Shown: positions 45,369 to 54,264, counted from the stretch's first letter. The stretch: DNA of 64,000 nt from Longimicrobium sp. (GCF_035474595.1 NZ_DATIND010000047.1:1-64000), one strand, 5' to 3'. The notes: generated from the letters alone by a model not told the origin. Program-made: numbers and translations.

Positions 45369-46130
45369 TCAGTGCTGCAATTCCCAGTGAATCGGGAGCG
45401 CGATGACGACCGACACGGTCTGCCCGTTCAGCTCGGCGGGGGTGAAGTGGAACCGCTCCACCGCCCGCCGGGCGGCTTCCTCGAACGCGGGGTGCGAGGC
45501 CTCCTGCACCCGGACGCTCCCCGGCTCCACGTTGCCGTTCCGGTCGATGATCACCACCACCGTCGCCTGCCCCGAGACACCCGCGTCGCGCAACTGCGGC
45601 GGGTAGGCGCGCTGCAGCATCCGCTGCGCGTCGCGCTCGTTGGCCAGGTGCGGCAGCACCGTGGCGTCCTTCGCCTCGATCACGTCGTCGCCGCCGCCGA
45701 AATATGGGAACACCTCGGTGGGCCCCGTCGTCGTGGTGGTCGTCGTGGCCGGCCCGGCAGGATCGGGCTTGCCGATCACGTCGCCCTCGATGCCCAGGCC
45801 GCGGACGTCGGCGTCGTGGAGCGGCGTGTCGTCCGGATCGGGCTTGGTGACCCCGTCCGGGACGGCCGGCGGCGGCTTGGGGGAGACGAAATCGCCCTTC
45901 TTCGGCTGCGGCTCGTCCGGCCTGGGCTGCGGCGTCACCGGCTTCGGCTCCGGCCTGGGCTCGTCGCCGATCGGGAACTCGATCACTCCGGGAGGTGCCG
46001 GCTTCGCGGGCGTGCTCTCCGCCGCGGTCACGAAGACGCCGAGGAGCAGCAGATGCGCGCCGGCCGAGAGGGCCACCGTGCGCGGGGTCCACACGCTGCG
46101 CTTGCGGCGATCGGTGACGACGTTGAACAT
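45369..46130 (-). CDS. TonB-family energy transducer, copy 2
   Basis: 253 aa, same architecture as copy 1: MFNVVTDRRKRSVWTPRTVALSAGAHLLLLGVFVTAAEST anchor, Pro/Lys-rich spacer, TonB C-domain ending PIHWELQH. The two agree closely at both ends but diverge in the spacer, where this copy carries a run of seven threonines and a FGGGDD segment. It starts at 46130 with GGAGGA upstream. The region about 80 bp upstream is also duplicated (CGATGGTGCGG..., GGAGAAGCGGGAGCGCCTGC in both), so the duplication includes the control region. Confidence 0.92.
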   Translation of the reverse strand: MFNVVTDRRKRSVWTPRTVALSAGAHLLLLGVFVTAAESTPAKPAPPGVIEFPIGDEPRPEPKPVTPQPRPDEPQPKKGDFVSPKPPPAVPDGVTKPDPDDTPLHDADVRGLGIEGDVIGKPDPAGPATTTTTTTGPTEVFPYFGGGDDVIEAKDATVLPHLANERDAQRMLQRAYPPQLRDAGVSGQATVVVIIDRNGNVEPGSVRVQEASHPAFEEAARRAVERFHFTPAELNGQTVSVVIALPIHWELQH

Positions 46131-46339
46131 GGCTCCTCCAGGGCGATGGTGCGGCCGTTCGCGTTGGGCGCCCACGACGGACGCCCGGGGGAGAAGCGGG
46201 AGCGCCTGCGGTCGCTCCCTCACCAAGCCGTACCGCATCAAACCGGCCGGTGTTCCCGGCCGCGCGTCCTCTCCCGCGGCGCGCGGCCCTTCATATTTCT
46301 AACGGACGGTCGTTCGGAGTTCTGACACGGCGCGATACG

Positions 46340-46377
46340 GGTGCGAAAGTGCGAGAGTGCAAAGGTGCGAGAGTGCC
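46340..46377 (+). repeat. Octamer array (GTGCGAAA/GTGCGAGA units)
   Basis: Four imperfect 8-bp units upstream of the tonB pair. Confidence 0.8.
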
Positions 46378-46421
46378 ACGGCTCCGGCAGTGGCGATGCG
46401 CTTCGGATGCATCGGCGCCGC

Positions 46422-46474
46422 CCTCTCCCCGCGCCTCAGAGCGCTCGCCCTCTCCCGTCCCGGGCGAGGGGGGC
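46422..46474 (-). repeat. Intergenic element B2, copy 2 (inverted)
   Basis: Reverse complement of 32477-32528 with minor changes (GCCCTCTCCC...CGCCCTCTCCCGTCCCGGGC). Confidence 0.75.
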
Positions 46475-46542
46475 TGTCCAGCCGCGGCGCGGCCTGCAAC
46501 CTCAGGTCGCGCTAATGTTTCCGGAGTGCCGGGAAGGCGTGG

Positions 46543-46597
46543 GAGCTACCTCTCCCGGTACGGGAGAGGTGGACGGCCTGAGCCGGCCGGAGAGGGC
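46543..46597 (-). repeat. Intergenic element B, copy 3 (inverted)
   Basis: Reverse complement of 10791-10843 with the CTCTCCCG/CGGGAGAG hairpin intact. Confidence 0.85.
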
Positions 46598-46745
46598 GCG
46601 AGGCGGAGGGCGCGCACCGATGCGATCTCCCGATCCCGCACCTCCTCGCTCGCGTCCAGGGGATGGTCGCCGATAGCTTGGGTGAATCATCCTCCTCGTT
46701 CCTCCCACGTCGTCCAATCTCCTTCCATCCTTACGGAGGCACCGC

Positions 46746-47660
46746 GTGAGAATCTTCAAGATGATGAAAGGCGTGCGGCCGCTCGTACTCGGCGTTTCCC
46801 TGATGGCGATGGGGAAGACGGCGACGGCGCAGGCGTTCGATCCGGTGACGATGGACCCGGCGCGGGACTCGGCGGCGCCCGCGTCGGTGGAGGAGCTGGC
46901 GTTCACCAGCGGCGGCGCGCGGATGAACGGGCTGATGTACGTCGCCGCGGGGCGCGGGCCGCACCCCACCGTGGTCCTGCTGCACGGCTACCCGGGGAAC
47001 GAGCGCAACCTGGACCTGGCGCAGGCGCTGCGGCGCGCTGGGGTGAACGTGCTCTTCTTCGACTACCGCGGCAGCTGGGGAAGCGGCGGCACCTTCTCGT
47101 TCGCGGGCGCGCAGGAGGACGTGGCCGCCGCCGTGCGCTTCGTGCGCGATACCGGCAGTGCGCGCAAGTACCGCGCGGACCCGCGCCGTGTCGCGCTCGT
47201 CGGCCACAGCATGGGCGCGTGGCTGGCCATGCTCGCCGCTGCGGCGGACAGCACCATCTCCTGCGCGGGCGCGCTGGAGCTGGGCGACATGGCGCAGATC
47301 GGCGTGGGGATGAACGCCAGCCCCGCGGTCGAGACGGAGTTCACGCAGTACACGCGCTGGCTGACCGAGCCCGGCGCGCCGCTGCACGCCGACGCGGCGG
47401 AATTGATCGCCAGCCTGAAGGCGAACGGGCCGCGCTGGACCGTGGCCGCCAACGCGCCGCGCCTGGCCGGGCGCGCGCTGCTGCTGCTGGACAACGACCA
47501 CAACCCCACCCACGCCGCCACCGCCGCCGCCCTCCGCCAGGCCGGCGCGCGCCTCACCGCCGACGTCTGGCACACCGACCACTCCTTCTCCGACCGCCGC
47601 ATCGAGCTGCAGCACGCGGTCGTCAGGTGGGTGCGGACGAGCTGCGGGTTCGGGGGATAG
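46746..47660 (+). CDS. Secreted alpha/beta hydrolase
   Basis: 304 aa with a signal peptide (LVLGVSLMAMGKTATA-QA). The oxyanion region is LLHGYPGNERN, the nucleophile Ser155 is in GHSMG, and the likely acid and His are in LLLLDNDHNPTH and WHTDHSFSD. The fold resembles dienelactone hydrolases and prolyl-oligopeptidase-like esterases; substrate unknown. It starts at GTG 46746 with GGAGG 6 nt upstream. Confidence 0.85.
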   Translation: MRIFKMMKGVRPLVLGVSLMAMGKTATAQAFDPVTMDPARDSAAPASVEELAFTSGGARMNGLMYVAAGRGPHPTVVLLHGYPGNERNLDLAQALRRAGVNVLFFDYRGSWGSGGTFSFAGAQEDVAAAVRFVRDTGSARKYRADPRRVALVGHSMGAWLAMLAAAADSTISCAGALELGDMAQIGVGMNASPAVETEFTQYTRWLTEPGAPLHADAAELIASLKANGPRWTVAANAPRLAGRALLLLDNDHNPTHAATAAALRQAGARLTADVWHTDHSFSDRRIELQHAVVRWVRTSCGFGG

Positions 47661-48112
47661 AACCGCAAACATCATCACACGGAGACACGAGGCACAGAGA
47701 ACTACGGCAAACGGTGAGTACGGCGCGTCTCCGGTCCTCTGTGTCTCTGTGTGAAAAGGGGTGATCGGGAAGTGTGATACCCATCTCCTCGGAGATGGAA
47801 TTCTTTGCCTCACCTGTACCTGCGGTGCCGCATCCGCGCGGGCGGACGGGATGGATCGTCATCTCCCCCGACGTAGAAAGCGGCTTGGGATGGGGAGATA
47901 CGGATGTGGACGCGGAGTGCTCGCGGTGGCGCGTGGGTTGCGGCGAACGGTCGATAGCGCTCACGCCAGCCCGCGAGGACCCCATGAACGCCCAGCTCCC
48001 CCTGCATCGCCGCGCGCGCATCTGGTACGGCCGCCGCGCCGCCCCGGCCGCCCCGCTCCGCCACCCATCGCCCGAGAAGCGGCGCGCCATTCCCGCGCTG
48101 CGGATCGCCGCG
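47661..48112. other. Intergenic region, element C copy and no supported gene
   Basis: Beyond the long hairpin at 47675-47754, a possible short Arg-rich frame (47984-48169) has a weak ribosome-binding site but overlaps ung antisense. I do not support it as a gene. Confidence 0.4.
47675..47754. repeat. Long-hairpin element C, copy 4
   Basis: TCACACGGAGACACGAGGCAC... against ...CTCTGTGTCTCTGTGTGA, arms about 27 bp, imperfect. Confidence 0.8.
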
Positions 48113-48796
48113 CTACCGCCCGAGGTCCGGCAGGCACCAGTCGACCGGCGCCTGACCGGCCTTCTCTAGCGCCGCGTTGATCCTGGTGAACGGGCGGCTG
48201 CCGAAGAAGCCCCGCTTCGCCGAGAGCGGGGATGGGTGCGCCGACTTCAGCACCGTGTGCCGGCCGGCGTCGATCAGCGCCTCCTTCTTTCCCGCGTAGC
48301 CGCCCCACAGCACGAACACCACCGGCTCCGGGCGCTCGTTCACGGCGCGGATCACGGCGTCGGTGAACGTCTCCCACCCCTTGCCCTTGTGCGAGTTGGG
48401 CTCGCCGGCGCGCACGGTCAGCACCGCGTTCAGCAGCAGCACCCCTTGCCTTGCCCACGGGATCAGGTCACCGTTGTCGGGAACGGGGCACCCCGCGTCG
48501 TCCTTCAGCTCGCGCAGCAGGTTGCGCAGCGACGGCGGCGGCGTGACCCCCGGCCGCACCGAGAACGCCAGCCCGTGCGCCTGCCCCGGGCCGTGATACG
48601 GGTCCTGCCCCAGGATCATCACCTTCACCCGCTCGTACGGCGTAAGCTCCAGCGCCGCGAACACTTCCTCTTCCGGCGGATACACCTCCCGCGTCCGCCG
48701 CTCGCGCTCCACGAACTCGCACAGCTTGCCGAAGTACGGCTTCTCCGTCTCCGCGTCCAGGTACGGACGCCAGGATCCGGGCAGGGGGAGCTTCAT
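48113..48796 (-). CDS. ung: Uracil-DNA glycosylase, family 1
   Basis: Removes uracil from DNA at the start of base-excision repair. 227 aa from ATG 48796, the usual family-1 length. The water-activating loop GQDPYH is at residues 63-68 (Asp65), followed by LLLNAVLTVRAGEPNSHKGKGWE, and the DNA-intercalation loop HPSPLS. The longer frame upstream is not conserved. It is a single gene. Confidence 0.95.
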   Translation of the reverse strand: MKLPLPGSWRPYLDAETEKPYFGKLCEFVERERRTREVYPPEEEVFAALELTPYERVKVMILGQDPYHGPGQAHGLAFSVRPGVTPPPSLRNLLRELKDDAGCPVPDNGDLIPWARQGVLLLNAVLTVRAGEPNSHKGKGWETFTDAVIRAVNERPEPVVFVLWGGYAGKKEALIDAGRHTVLKSAHPSPLSAKRGFFGSRPFTRINAALEKAGQAPVDWCLPDLGR

Positions 48797-49039
48797 GGGG
48801 ATTCGATCTCCGTTCCACGGGTCCGCCCGCGCGGCGATGCAAGCCCGGTTCCTTCGTAGACGTAGTAAACGCGCCCGGCCGCGCCGATGTCTCCACGGAT
48901 GGCGATGGAGATGCGACGTACGGCGGCATTCCTCCTGCAAACATGCGGATGCAGGTGGCCGCCGCCGGGAACATCCGGTGCGCGCCGGCCGGTATAGCAA
49001 GGGTAGATCGAGAGGCGAACGTCCCCCTGGAGGCACGCG

Positions 49040-49753
49040 ATGATCAAGCCGAACGTACGGGCGAGCTTTGGGCGGCGCGAGGCCGAACTGCTTCTGGCGG
49101 TGACCGGCCCCGGCGGCGAGGAGCGGCTGCGCGAGGAGGGGTTCGACGCGCTGCTGGACGACGTGGGGGTGCTGCGCGAGCTGCTGCGCCGCGACGGTCT
49201 GAGCCGCGCGCCGGCGCCGCTGGTGTTCTACCTGCTGGTGCGCCACGCGCTGCTGCAGCGCGAGATCCACGACCGGCAGCTGGCCGACTACACCGCGGGC
49301 GTGCTGCTGGAGTTCGGGCTGCAGGGGCGCGCCGGCCGCGTGGACGGCGGCGAGGGCGAGCCGTTCACCTACCTGGTCGACATCCTGGGCGCCATCGAGC
49401 GGGCGCGCGGCGAGCGCGAGTTCCTGCTGCGTGTGCACCTGGGCAACTACGCGCTCTGGCTGGCGGGGATGTTCCCCGACCACATCACCCACCGCGTGCA
49501 GCGCCGCGCCGCGCCGCCCATCTCGTACTACGACGCGATGGGCGCCACCGGCTTCCGCACCGCCGCGGGGAACGAGATCGCGCTGCGCCACGGGCTGGGC
49601 GAGCTGTTCCTGCGCGTGTCCGACCGCTTCGCCGACGTGCGCGCCGCGCTGAACTCGCTCTCCGACGCGGTCCTCTTCCCGCGCTCCAAGGACCCGGTCG
49701 ACCGCGTCCTGCGCCAGGTCACCGACGACTTCCGCCGCAACTTCGGGGAGTAG
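49040..49753 (+). CDS. Conserved hypothetical protein, family not recognised
   Basis: 237 aa, soluble, mostly helical by composition, no signal or membrane segment. Distinctive stretches are LVFYLLVRHALLQREIHDRQLADYTAGVLLEFG, FTYLVDILGAIERARGEREFLLRVHLGNYALWLAGMFPDHITHR, and YYDAMGATGFRTAAGNEIALRHGLGELFLRVSDRF. The aromatic/His/Asp-rich helices would suit metal or haem binding, but this is a guess. CTGGAGG is located 8 nt before the ATG. The small gene at 49772 follows 18 nt later, probably co-transcribed. Confidence 0.75.
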   Translation: MIKPNVRASFGRREAELLLAVTGPGGEERLREEGFDALLDDVGVLRELLRRDGLSRAPAPLVFYLLVRHALLQREIHDRQLADYTAGVLLEFGLQGRAGRVDGGEGEPFTYLVDILGAIERARGEREFLLRVHLGNYALWLAGMFPDHITHRVQRRAAPPISYYDAMGATGFRTAAGNEIALRHGLGELFLRVSDRFADVRAALNSLSDAVLFPRSKDPVDRVLRQVTDDFRRNFGE

Positions 49754-49771
49754 CCGAACGGGAGGGTTTCG

Positions 49772-50038
49772 ATGGAGATCACATCAGGGGAGCCGTACAG
49801 TGTTGCGCGCGATGGCGATGACATCGTCGTGCGGATGCGCGCGGACTTCTTCACGCGCGAAGAGCTGTCGGACTTTCTCGACTGGGTTGTCCTCGAGAAC
49901 ATCCGGCGCAAGGCTTCGCTGAGTGATGAGCAGATCGCGGAGCTCGCGGACGAGGTTGACGGCGCGGTGTGGGAGCGCCTCCGGCCGATGGTAGAAGAGA
50001 AACTGGCGATTCACGCCAGAGCGAATACTCCGGCATGA
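49772..50038 (+). CDS. Small hypothetical protein
   Basis: 88 aa, acidic, probably two helices after a short beta-rich start (EPYSVARDGDDIVVRMRADFFTREELSDFLDWVVLENIRRKASLSDEQIAELADEVD). It resembles small toxin-antitoxin or prevent-host-death-type proteins in size only; no family is recognised. GGAGGG is located 8 nt upstream of the ATG. A strong hairpin directly after it (50040-50073) ends the unit. Confidence 0.65.
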   Translation: MEITSGEPYSVARDGDDIVVRMRADFFTREELSDFLDWVVLENIRRKASLSDEQIAELADEVDGAVWERLRPMVEEKLAIHARANTPA

Positions 50039-50039
50039 G

Positions 50040-50073
50040 CGAGGCCGGCTGACGTGCAGGTCAGCCGGCCTCG
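50040..50073. terminator. Bidirectional terminator hairpin
   Basis: Perfect 14-bp arms CGAGGCCGGCTGAC/GTCAGCCGGCCTCG with a GTGCAG loop, between convergent genes ending at 50038 and 50103. Confidence 0.75.
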
Positions 50074-50102
50074 ATGCGCGAAACCACCATCCCAACTCTG
50101 GA

Positions 50103-51218
50103 CTACTCCTCCTCGCTTGTCACCGACACCGCCACCGGCTCGGCCGCCGGAACCAGGTCGCTTTCGGGGAGGATGATCTGGCCGGTGTCGTGGAAGCGGT
50201 AGAAGCGGTCGAACACCACCTGCAGCACCACCGCCACCGGCACCGCCACCAGCGCCCCGATGATCCCCTTGGCCTCGGCGCCGATGAACAGCGCCAGGAT
50301 GATGGTGAGCGGGTGCAGCCCCACGGCGTTCCCGACGACCTTCGGGTACAGCACGTGGCTCTCGATGTTCGCCACCACGATCTCCAGCACCAGCACCGCC
50401 AGCGCGCGCCACGGGCTGATGGTGAGCGCCACCAGCATGGCGATGGCCGTCACCGTCACGCCGCCCACGTAGGGAATCAGCTCCAGCACCGCGCCGGCCA
50501 CGCCCAGCGACAGCGCGAAGGGCACGCCCAGCAGCCAGAGCCCCACCCCGAACGCCGTGCCGAAGAACGCGCCCACCAGCAGCTGCGCGCGCACCCAGTG
50601 CCCCAGCCGCCCGCTGATCTCGCGCGACAGCTCCGCCACCGTGGGCCGCACCCGCGGCGAGAAGAAGCGCCCCAGGAAGCGCGGGGCGAAGTTGGCGTCG
50701 GCGCTCAGGAAGAAGCCCACCACCAGCACCAGCAGCGCGCTCACCAGCACCCCCGTCACCGCCTTCCCCACCCCCACCAGCAGCCGCGGCACGCTGGCCA
50801 CGATCGACCCCACCTCGCCGCCCAGCCGGTGCCCCATCTCGGCGGTGGAGACGTGCCCCACGCCGGGAATGCTGATCGTGCCGCTCCCGGCCAGGTCGCC
50901 CACCTGCTGCGCGATCTTCGGCAGGCTGTCGGCCAGCTGGCTGCTCTCCTCCACCAGTACGGGAACCAGCAGGGCGACCGCGGCCACCAGCACCGCCATG
51001 ATCCCCAGGTACACGAGGAAGATGGCCAGCGAGCGGGGGAGCTTCCACCGCTCCATCCGGTCCACCAGCGGGTCGATTCCCACGGCCAGCAGGATGGCCA
51101 GGAAGAGGATGAACAGGATCTTGCTGAAGCCGACGACCAGCCACACCAGCGCCAGTGCCGCCAGCAGCATGGCGATGGCGCGGCCGGTGATGTTGATCTG
51201 GATGACGCGTGGGCGCAT
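50103..51218 (-). CDS. AI-2E-family transporter (PerM/YdiK-like permease)
   Basis: 371 aa from ATG 51218 (MRPRVIQINITGRAIAML); an ATG at 51266 would add 16 polar residues. There are about eight hydrophobic helices with the family's paired N-terminal helices (ALALVWLVVGF, ILFLAILLAVGIDPLVDRME). Its characteristic C-terminal block is LELIPYVGGVTVTAIAMLVALTISPW... HPLTIILALFIGAEAKGIIGALVAVPVAVVLQVVFD. The family name comes from TqsA, but most members have no proven AI-2 role; some are Na+/H+ antiporters. Confidence 0.9.
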   Translation of the reverse strand: MRPRVIQINITGRAIAMLLAALALVWLVVGFSKILFILFLAILLAVGIDPLVDRMERWKLPRSLAIFLVYLGIMAVLVAAVALLVPVLVEESSQLADSLPKIAQQVGDLAGSGTISIPGVGHVSTAEMGHRLGGEVGSIVASVPRLLVGVGKAVTGVLVSALLVLVVGFFLSADANFAPRFLGRFFSPRVRPTVAELSREISGRLGHWVRAQLLVGAFFGTAFGVGLWLLGVPFALSLGVAGAVLELIPYVGGVTVTAIAMLVALTISPWRALAVLVLEIVVANIESHVLYPKVVGNAVGLHPLTIILALFIGAEAKGIIGALVAVPVAVVLQVVFDRFYRFHDTGQIILPESDLVPAAEPVAVSVTSEEE

Positions 51219-51445
51219 GGAGATGGCCTTGGGGCGGGGATGGGACGGGAGACGAGCGGCGGGCACGGATACGGTAGCCTGCGGCCGGGCGCCTGAACAG
51301 ATTCGCGTCGCCGTGTCCGGATCGCCCGCCGCCGCGCGTTCTCGGCTATCACCGTGGGAACCGGTGGCGGCGGGCGCGGTAGAAGGCCGCTTCCGCCGTC
51401 GTCCCGCGCCCGGCCCGTAATCCGTCCGAATCTCCCGCTCGCCCG

Positions 51446-52024
51446 ATGTCCATCTCGCCTGGAAGCCGCTGGATCGCCGCGTCGGCGGCCGTGCTCGCCC
51501 TCGCCTGCGCCGCGCGGCCCGCGTCGGCGCAGCGCGACCTGTACGGCATGGGCGGCTCGTCGGCCGGCGACGCGCGCCGCCAGTTCATCGCCGAGGCGCG
51601 CGAGAAGGTGGGCGCGCTGCTGGCCGAGTACGAGTCCGCGTGGGGAAGCCGCGACCTGCGCGCGCTGTCCGGCCTCTACGCCGGCAACGCCACGGTCTAC
51701 CCGGCCGAGGGCGGAATGCTGACCGGCCGCGACGCCGTGCGCGAGCACTTCGCGCGGCTGCTGCCGAACGCCGAGCCGCTGCGCACGCAGATCGTGGAGT
51801 TCAAGGCGGCGGGCGACCTGGCCTTCGCCACGGTGCAGGTGAGCTACGCGGTGAAGGAGGGCGCGGCGGACCGCCCGTACCTGGGCACCGACGTGGTCGT
51901 CCTGCGCCGCGACTGGGCGGGCGACTGGACCATCGTCACCCAGTTCTCGCGGCAGGAGCCGGGGGCGATGGCCAACACGCCGCGCGCGACGGCGGCGACG
52001 TCGGATTCAGCAGGGTCGCAGTAG
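51446..52024 (+). CDS. Secreted NTF2-like (SnoaL/DUF4440-type) protein
   Basis: 192 aa with a signal peptide (AASAAVLALACAARPASA-QR). The NTF2-like cone fold is recognisable: VGALLAEYESAWGSRDLRALSGLYAGNATVYPAEGGMLTGRDAVREHFARLL, later WTIVTQFSRQEPG. It may be an enzyme or a small-molecule binder; nothing specific can be said. The C-terminus is Ala/Thr/Ser-rich. An octamer array begins right at its stop codon. Confidence 0.82.
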   Translation: MSISPGSRWIAASAAVLALACAARPASAQRDLYGMGGSSAGDARRQFIAEAREKVGALLAEYESAWGSRDLRALSGLYAGNATVYPAEGGMLTGRDAVREHFARLLPNAEPLRTQIVEFKAAGDLAFATVQVSYAVKEGAADRPYLGTDVVVLRRDWAGDWTIVTQFSRQEPGAMANTPRATAATSDSAGSQ

Positions 52025-52057
52025 GAAGTACGAAAGTACGGGAGTACGGAAGTACGT
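52024..52057 (+). repeat. Octamer array (AGTACGAA units)
   Basis: Four AGTACGxx units directly after the NTF2-like gene. The inverted counterpart is at 52852-52892, on the far side of the MOSC gene. Confidence 0.85.
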
Positions 52058-52065
52058 TTGGAATT

Positions 52066-52093
52066 GCGCCCGGGCCGGCTTCGGCTCGGGCGC
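52066..52093 (+). terminator. Terminator hairpin after the NTF2-like gene
   Basis: GCGCCCG-G-GCCG pairs with CGGC-T-CGGGCGC around a GCTT loop, one G-U pair. Confidence 0.55.
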
Positions 52094-52109
52094 CATGCTT
52101 TCGCTGGAT

Positions 52110-52177
52110 CTCACGCGGAGACGCGGAGGCGCGGAGGTGTGCGATGAGTTCTCTGCGTCTCCGCGTCTCCGCGTGAG
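52110..52177. repeat. Long-hairpin element C, copy 5
   Basis: CTCACGCGGAGACGCGGAGG... against ...GTCTCCGCGTGAG. It lies left of the MOSC gene. Confidence 0.85.
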
Positions 52178-52215
52178 GGCTGTTATCTTGGGTTGGGGGA
52201 GATGAAGAGACCGGG

Positions 52216-52746
52216 ATGGAGAGGATGATGGATCACGGAACGACCCTCGGCCTGTTCGACGAAGAGGTAGCGGACGATGCACATCTCTCCGGGCGTGTCG
52301 AGGAGATCTGGATCGCCGCAGGGGCGCGCGGGACGCCGCGGGCGCGGGTGGAGAGCGTGCGCGCCGTCGCGGGGATGGGGCTGGAGGGCGACCGCAACTT
52401 CGGGCGCAGGGCGGCGCCGTCCGCGAAGTACCGCCCCGAGCGGCAGGTGACGCTGATCGAGGCCGAGGCGATCGACGCCGTGCGCGCCACCGGCCGCGAC
52501 TTCGGCGCCGCGGACGCGCGCCGCAACGTGGTCACCCGCGGCGTGCGGCTGAACGCGCTGGTCGGCCGCACCTTCCGCGTGGGCGGCGTGGTCCTGCGCG
52601 GCATCGAGCGCTGCGACCCGTGCACGCACCTGGGCCGCCTCACCTGGCGCGGCGTCGTCCGCGACCTGCACGAGCGCGGCGGCCTGCGCGCCGAGATCCT
52701 CCAGGGCGGCACCATCAACACCGGCGACGAGCTGGCGCCGGTCTGA
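52216..52746 (+). CDS. MOSC-domain protein
   Basis: 176 aa, a stand-alone MOSC domain (the C-terminal domain of molybdenum-cofactor sulfurases). Typical features are VAGMGLEGDRNFGRRA, RQVTLIEAEAIDAV, RRNVVTRGVRLNALVGRTFRVG, and the conserved Cys in GIERCDPCTHL. MOSC proteins handle sulfur or activated molybdenum cofactor. A functional link to the sulfurase-like enzyme at 20730 is possible but not shown by position. Octamer arrays and element C copies bracket the gene symmetrically. Confidence 0.9.
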   Translation: MERMMDHGTTLGLFDEEVADDAHLSGRVEEIWIAAGARGTPRARVESVRAVAGMGLEGDRNFGRRAAPSAKYRPERQVTLIEAEAIDAVRATGRDFGAADARRNVVTRGVRLNALVGRTFRVGGVVLRGIERCDPCTHLGRLTWRGVVRDLHERGGLRAEILQGGTINTGDELAPV

Positions 52747-52767
52747 TCTCCATCCCCCCAAAAGATC

Positions 52768-52837
52768 GGGCTCACACGGAGGAAGCGGAGGGAACGGAGG
52801 AGATTCTCCGCTCCCTCCGTTCCCTCCGTGCGAGCCC
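52768..52837. repeat. Long-hairpin element C, copy 6
   Basis: GGGCTCACACGGAGGAAGCGGAGGG... against ...CCCTCCGTGCGAGCCC. It lies right of the MOSC gene. Confidence 0.85.
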
Positions 52838-52851
52838 TTTCCTTTTCTTCT

Positions 52852-52892
52852 TCCGTACTCTCGTACTTTCGTACTTCCGTACTTGCACGTAC
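52852..52892 (-). repeat. Inverted octamer array (GTACTTTC units)
   Basis: TCCGTACTCTCGTACTTTCGTACTTCCGTACTTGCACGTAC, reverse complement of the type at 52024-52057. Confidence 0.85.
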
Positions 52893-53094
52893 CGTGTGGC
52901 ATCGTCGCAAGCGCATGATCGCCGGGACGGGCGCGGGGCGATCCGCTCGAGGCGATACGCTTCCCCACGGAGACCATCAGCCGTCTCCGCATCTTCCCCC
53001 TGCGCGGGACAGGGCCGCGGCGCGCTTCGTGCTTGTAGGCGGGCCGGCAAATCCCACGCAGCTGCCACGAAATCTCCTTCCAGAAGAACCCGGG

Positions 53095-54264
53095 ATGGCC
53101 AGGGACAACCACGAGGGGGCCGAGCCGGTGATTCCGCCCGGCGAGTCCGAAACGCTGCTCGCCCCCGCGGCCGGCGGCCCGTACGCCGCGCCGCAGCCGG
53201 GGGGCGCCATCCGCATGCCGCCGCGCGGAAAGGGCCCCAGGCGCACGGTGCTGGAGCGCATCTTCGAGGCGCGCAGCCGCCCGTACCTGCGGCTGGCCGT
53301 GTACTACGTCCTGCTGATCGCGATCATGGCGTCGCTCGTGTACTTCGTGCCCGCCATCCGCGACGCGCTGGTGGCGCCCACGCTGCTGCCGCCGCGCGAG
53401 GGCGGGCTGATGACCGCCGGCCCCATCACCGCCGAGCTGGGGCGCAAGCTGTCGCTGGACGAGGCGCTGCACCGCATCCTCACCACACTGCTGGTGATCG
53501 CCGGGGCGCTGCTGCTGGTGGTGCCGGTGGCCTGGGTGTACATGCTGACCAAGCGCTTCCGCTACGACCCGGCGCTGGTGGCCTCGGTCATCATCCTGCC
53601 CATCGTGGTGGCCGGCACCTCGATGGTGGTGAAGAACTCGCTGGCGCTGGCCTTCTCGCTGGCCGGGATCGTGGCCGCGGTGCGCTTCCGCAACACGCTG
53701 AAGGACCCGCGCGACGCCGTCTACATCTTCCTGGTCATCGCCATCGGCCTGTCGGCGGGGGTGCAGGCGCTGGACGTGGCGCTGGCCATCTCCATCGCCT
53801 TCAACTTCGTGGTGCTGACCGTCTGGAAGTTCAACGTGGGCTCCATCTACAGCGGCAGCTTCGGGCGCACGGGGGTGCTGTCGGTGGGCGACCCCGCGCT
53901 GCTGGTGGCCGAGGAGCCGTCGCAGCAGCGGGCGGTGCGGCGGCGCATGCTGGCCGCCGACGGCGACATGCGCACCGACGGCGTGCTGCTGGTGCACAGC
54001 TCCGAGCCCGACACCGCGCGCAACACCGTGCAGGAGGCGCTGGCCGACCTGGCGCGCGACTGGCGCCTGGTGGATGTGGTGCCGCGCGGCACCGTGCACA
54101 CGCTGGAATACCTCGTGCGCATGAAGAAGGGGATCACCCCGCCGGACCTGGTGGGCGCGCTGGACGAGCGCTGGAGCGTGCAGGTGGAGGCCGCCGAGTT
54201 CTTTCCCATGCGTACCCGCCAGCGCAAGCGCACCAAGAACAGCGGCAAGCGCGGCAAGGACTGA
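53095..54264 (+). CDS. DUF4956-domain membrane protein
   Basis: 389 aa. The N-terminus is polar (about 60 residues) and is followed by membrane helices at about 69-90, 128-151, 160-182, 186-200 and 207-245. The core LALAFSLAGIVAAVRFRNTLKDPRDAVYIFLVIAIGLSAGVQ is the DUF4956 signature. A cytoplasmic alpha/beta domain follows (about 290-375) with a Lys/Arg-rich end. From general knowledge, DUF4956 genes are often found beside VTC-type polyphosphate polymerases and CotH-like kinases. Here they precede a phosphoesterase, a kinase-like barrel and a polyphosphate kinase, so a role in an envelope phosphate system is a reasonable inference. Confidence 0.88.
   Translation: MARDNHEGAEPVIPPGESETLLAPAAGGPYAAPQPGGAIRMPPRGKGPRRTVLERIFEARSRPYLRLAVYYVLLIAIMASLVYFVPAIRDALVAPTLLPPREGGLMTAGPITAELGRKLSLDEALHRILTTLLVIAGALLLVVPVAWVYMLTKRFRYDPALVASVIILPIVVAGTSMVVKNSLALAFSLAGIVAAVRFRNTLKDPRDAVYIFLVIAIGLSAGVQALDVALAISIAFNFVVLTVWKFNVGSIYSGSFGRTGVLSVGDPALLVAEEPSQQRAVRRRMLAADGDMRTDGVLLVHSSEPDTARNTVQEALADLARDWRLVDVVPRGTVHTLEYLVRMKKGITPPDLVGALDERWSVQVEAAEFFPMRTRQRKRTKNSGKRGKD

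Noticed and set aside
47984-48169. Short Arg-rich open frame (61 codons) before ung
   Set aside because: Weak ribosome-binding site, overlaps the 3' end of ung on the other strand, and its composition matches antisense frames.
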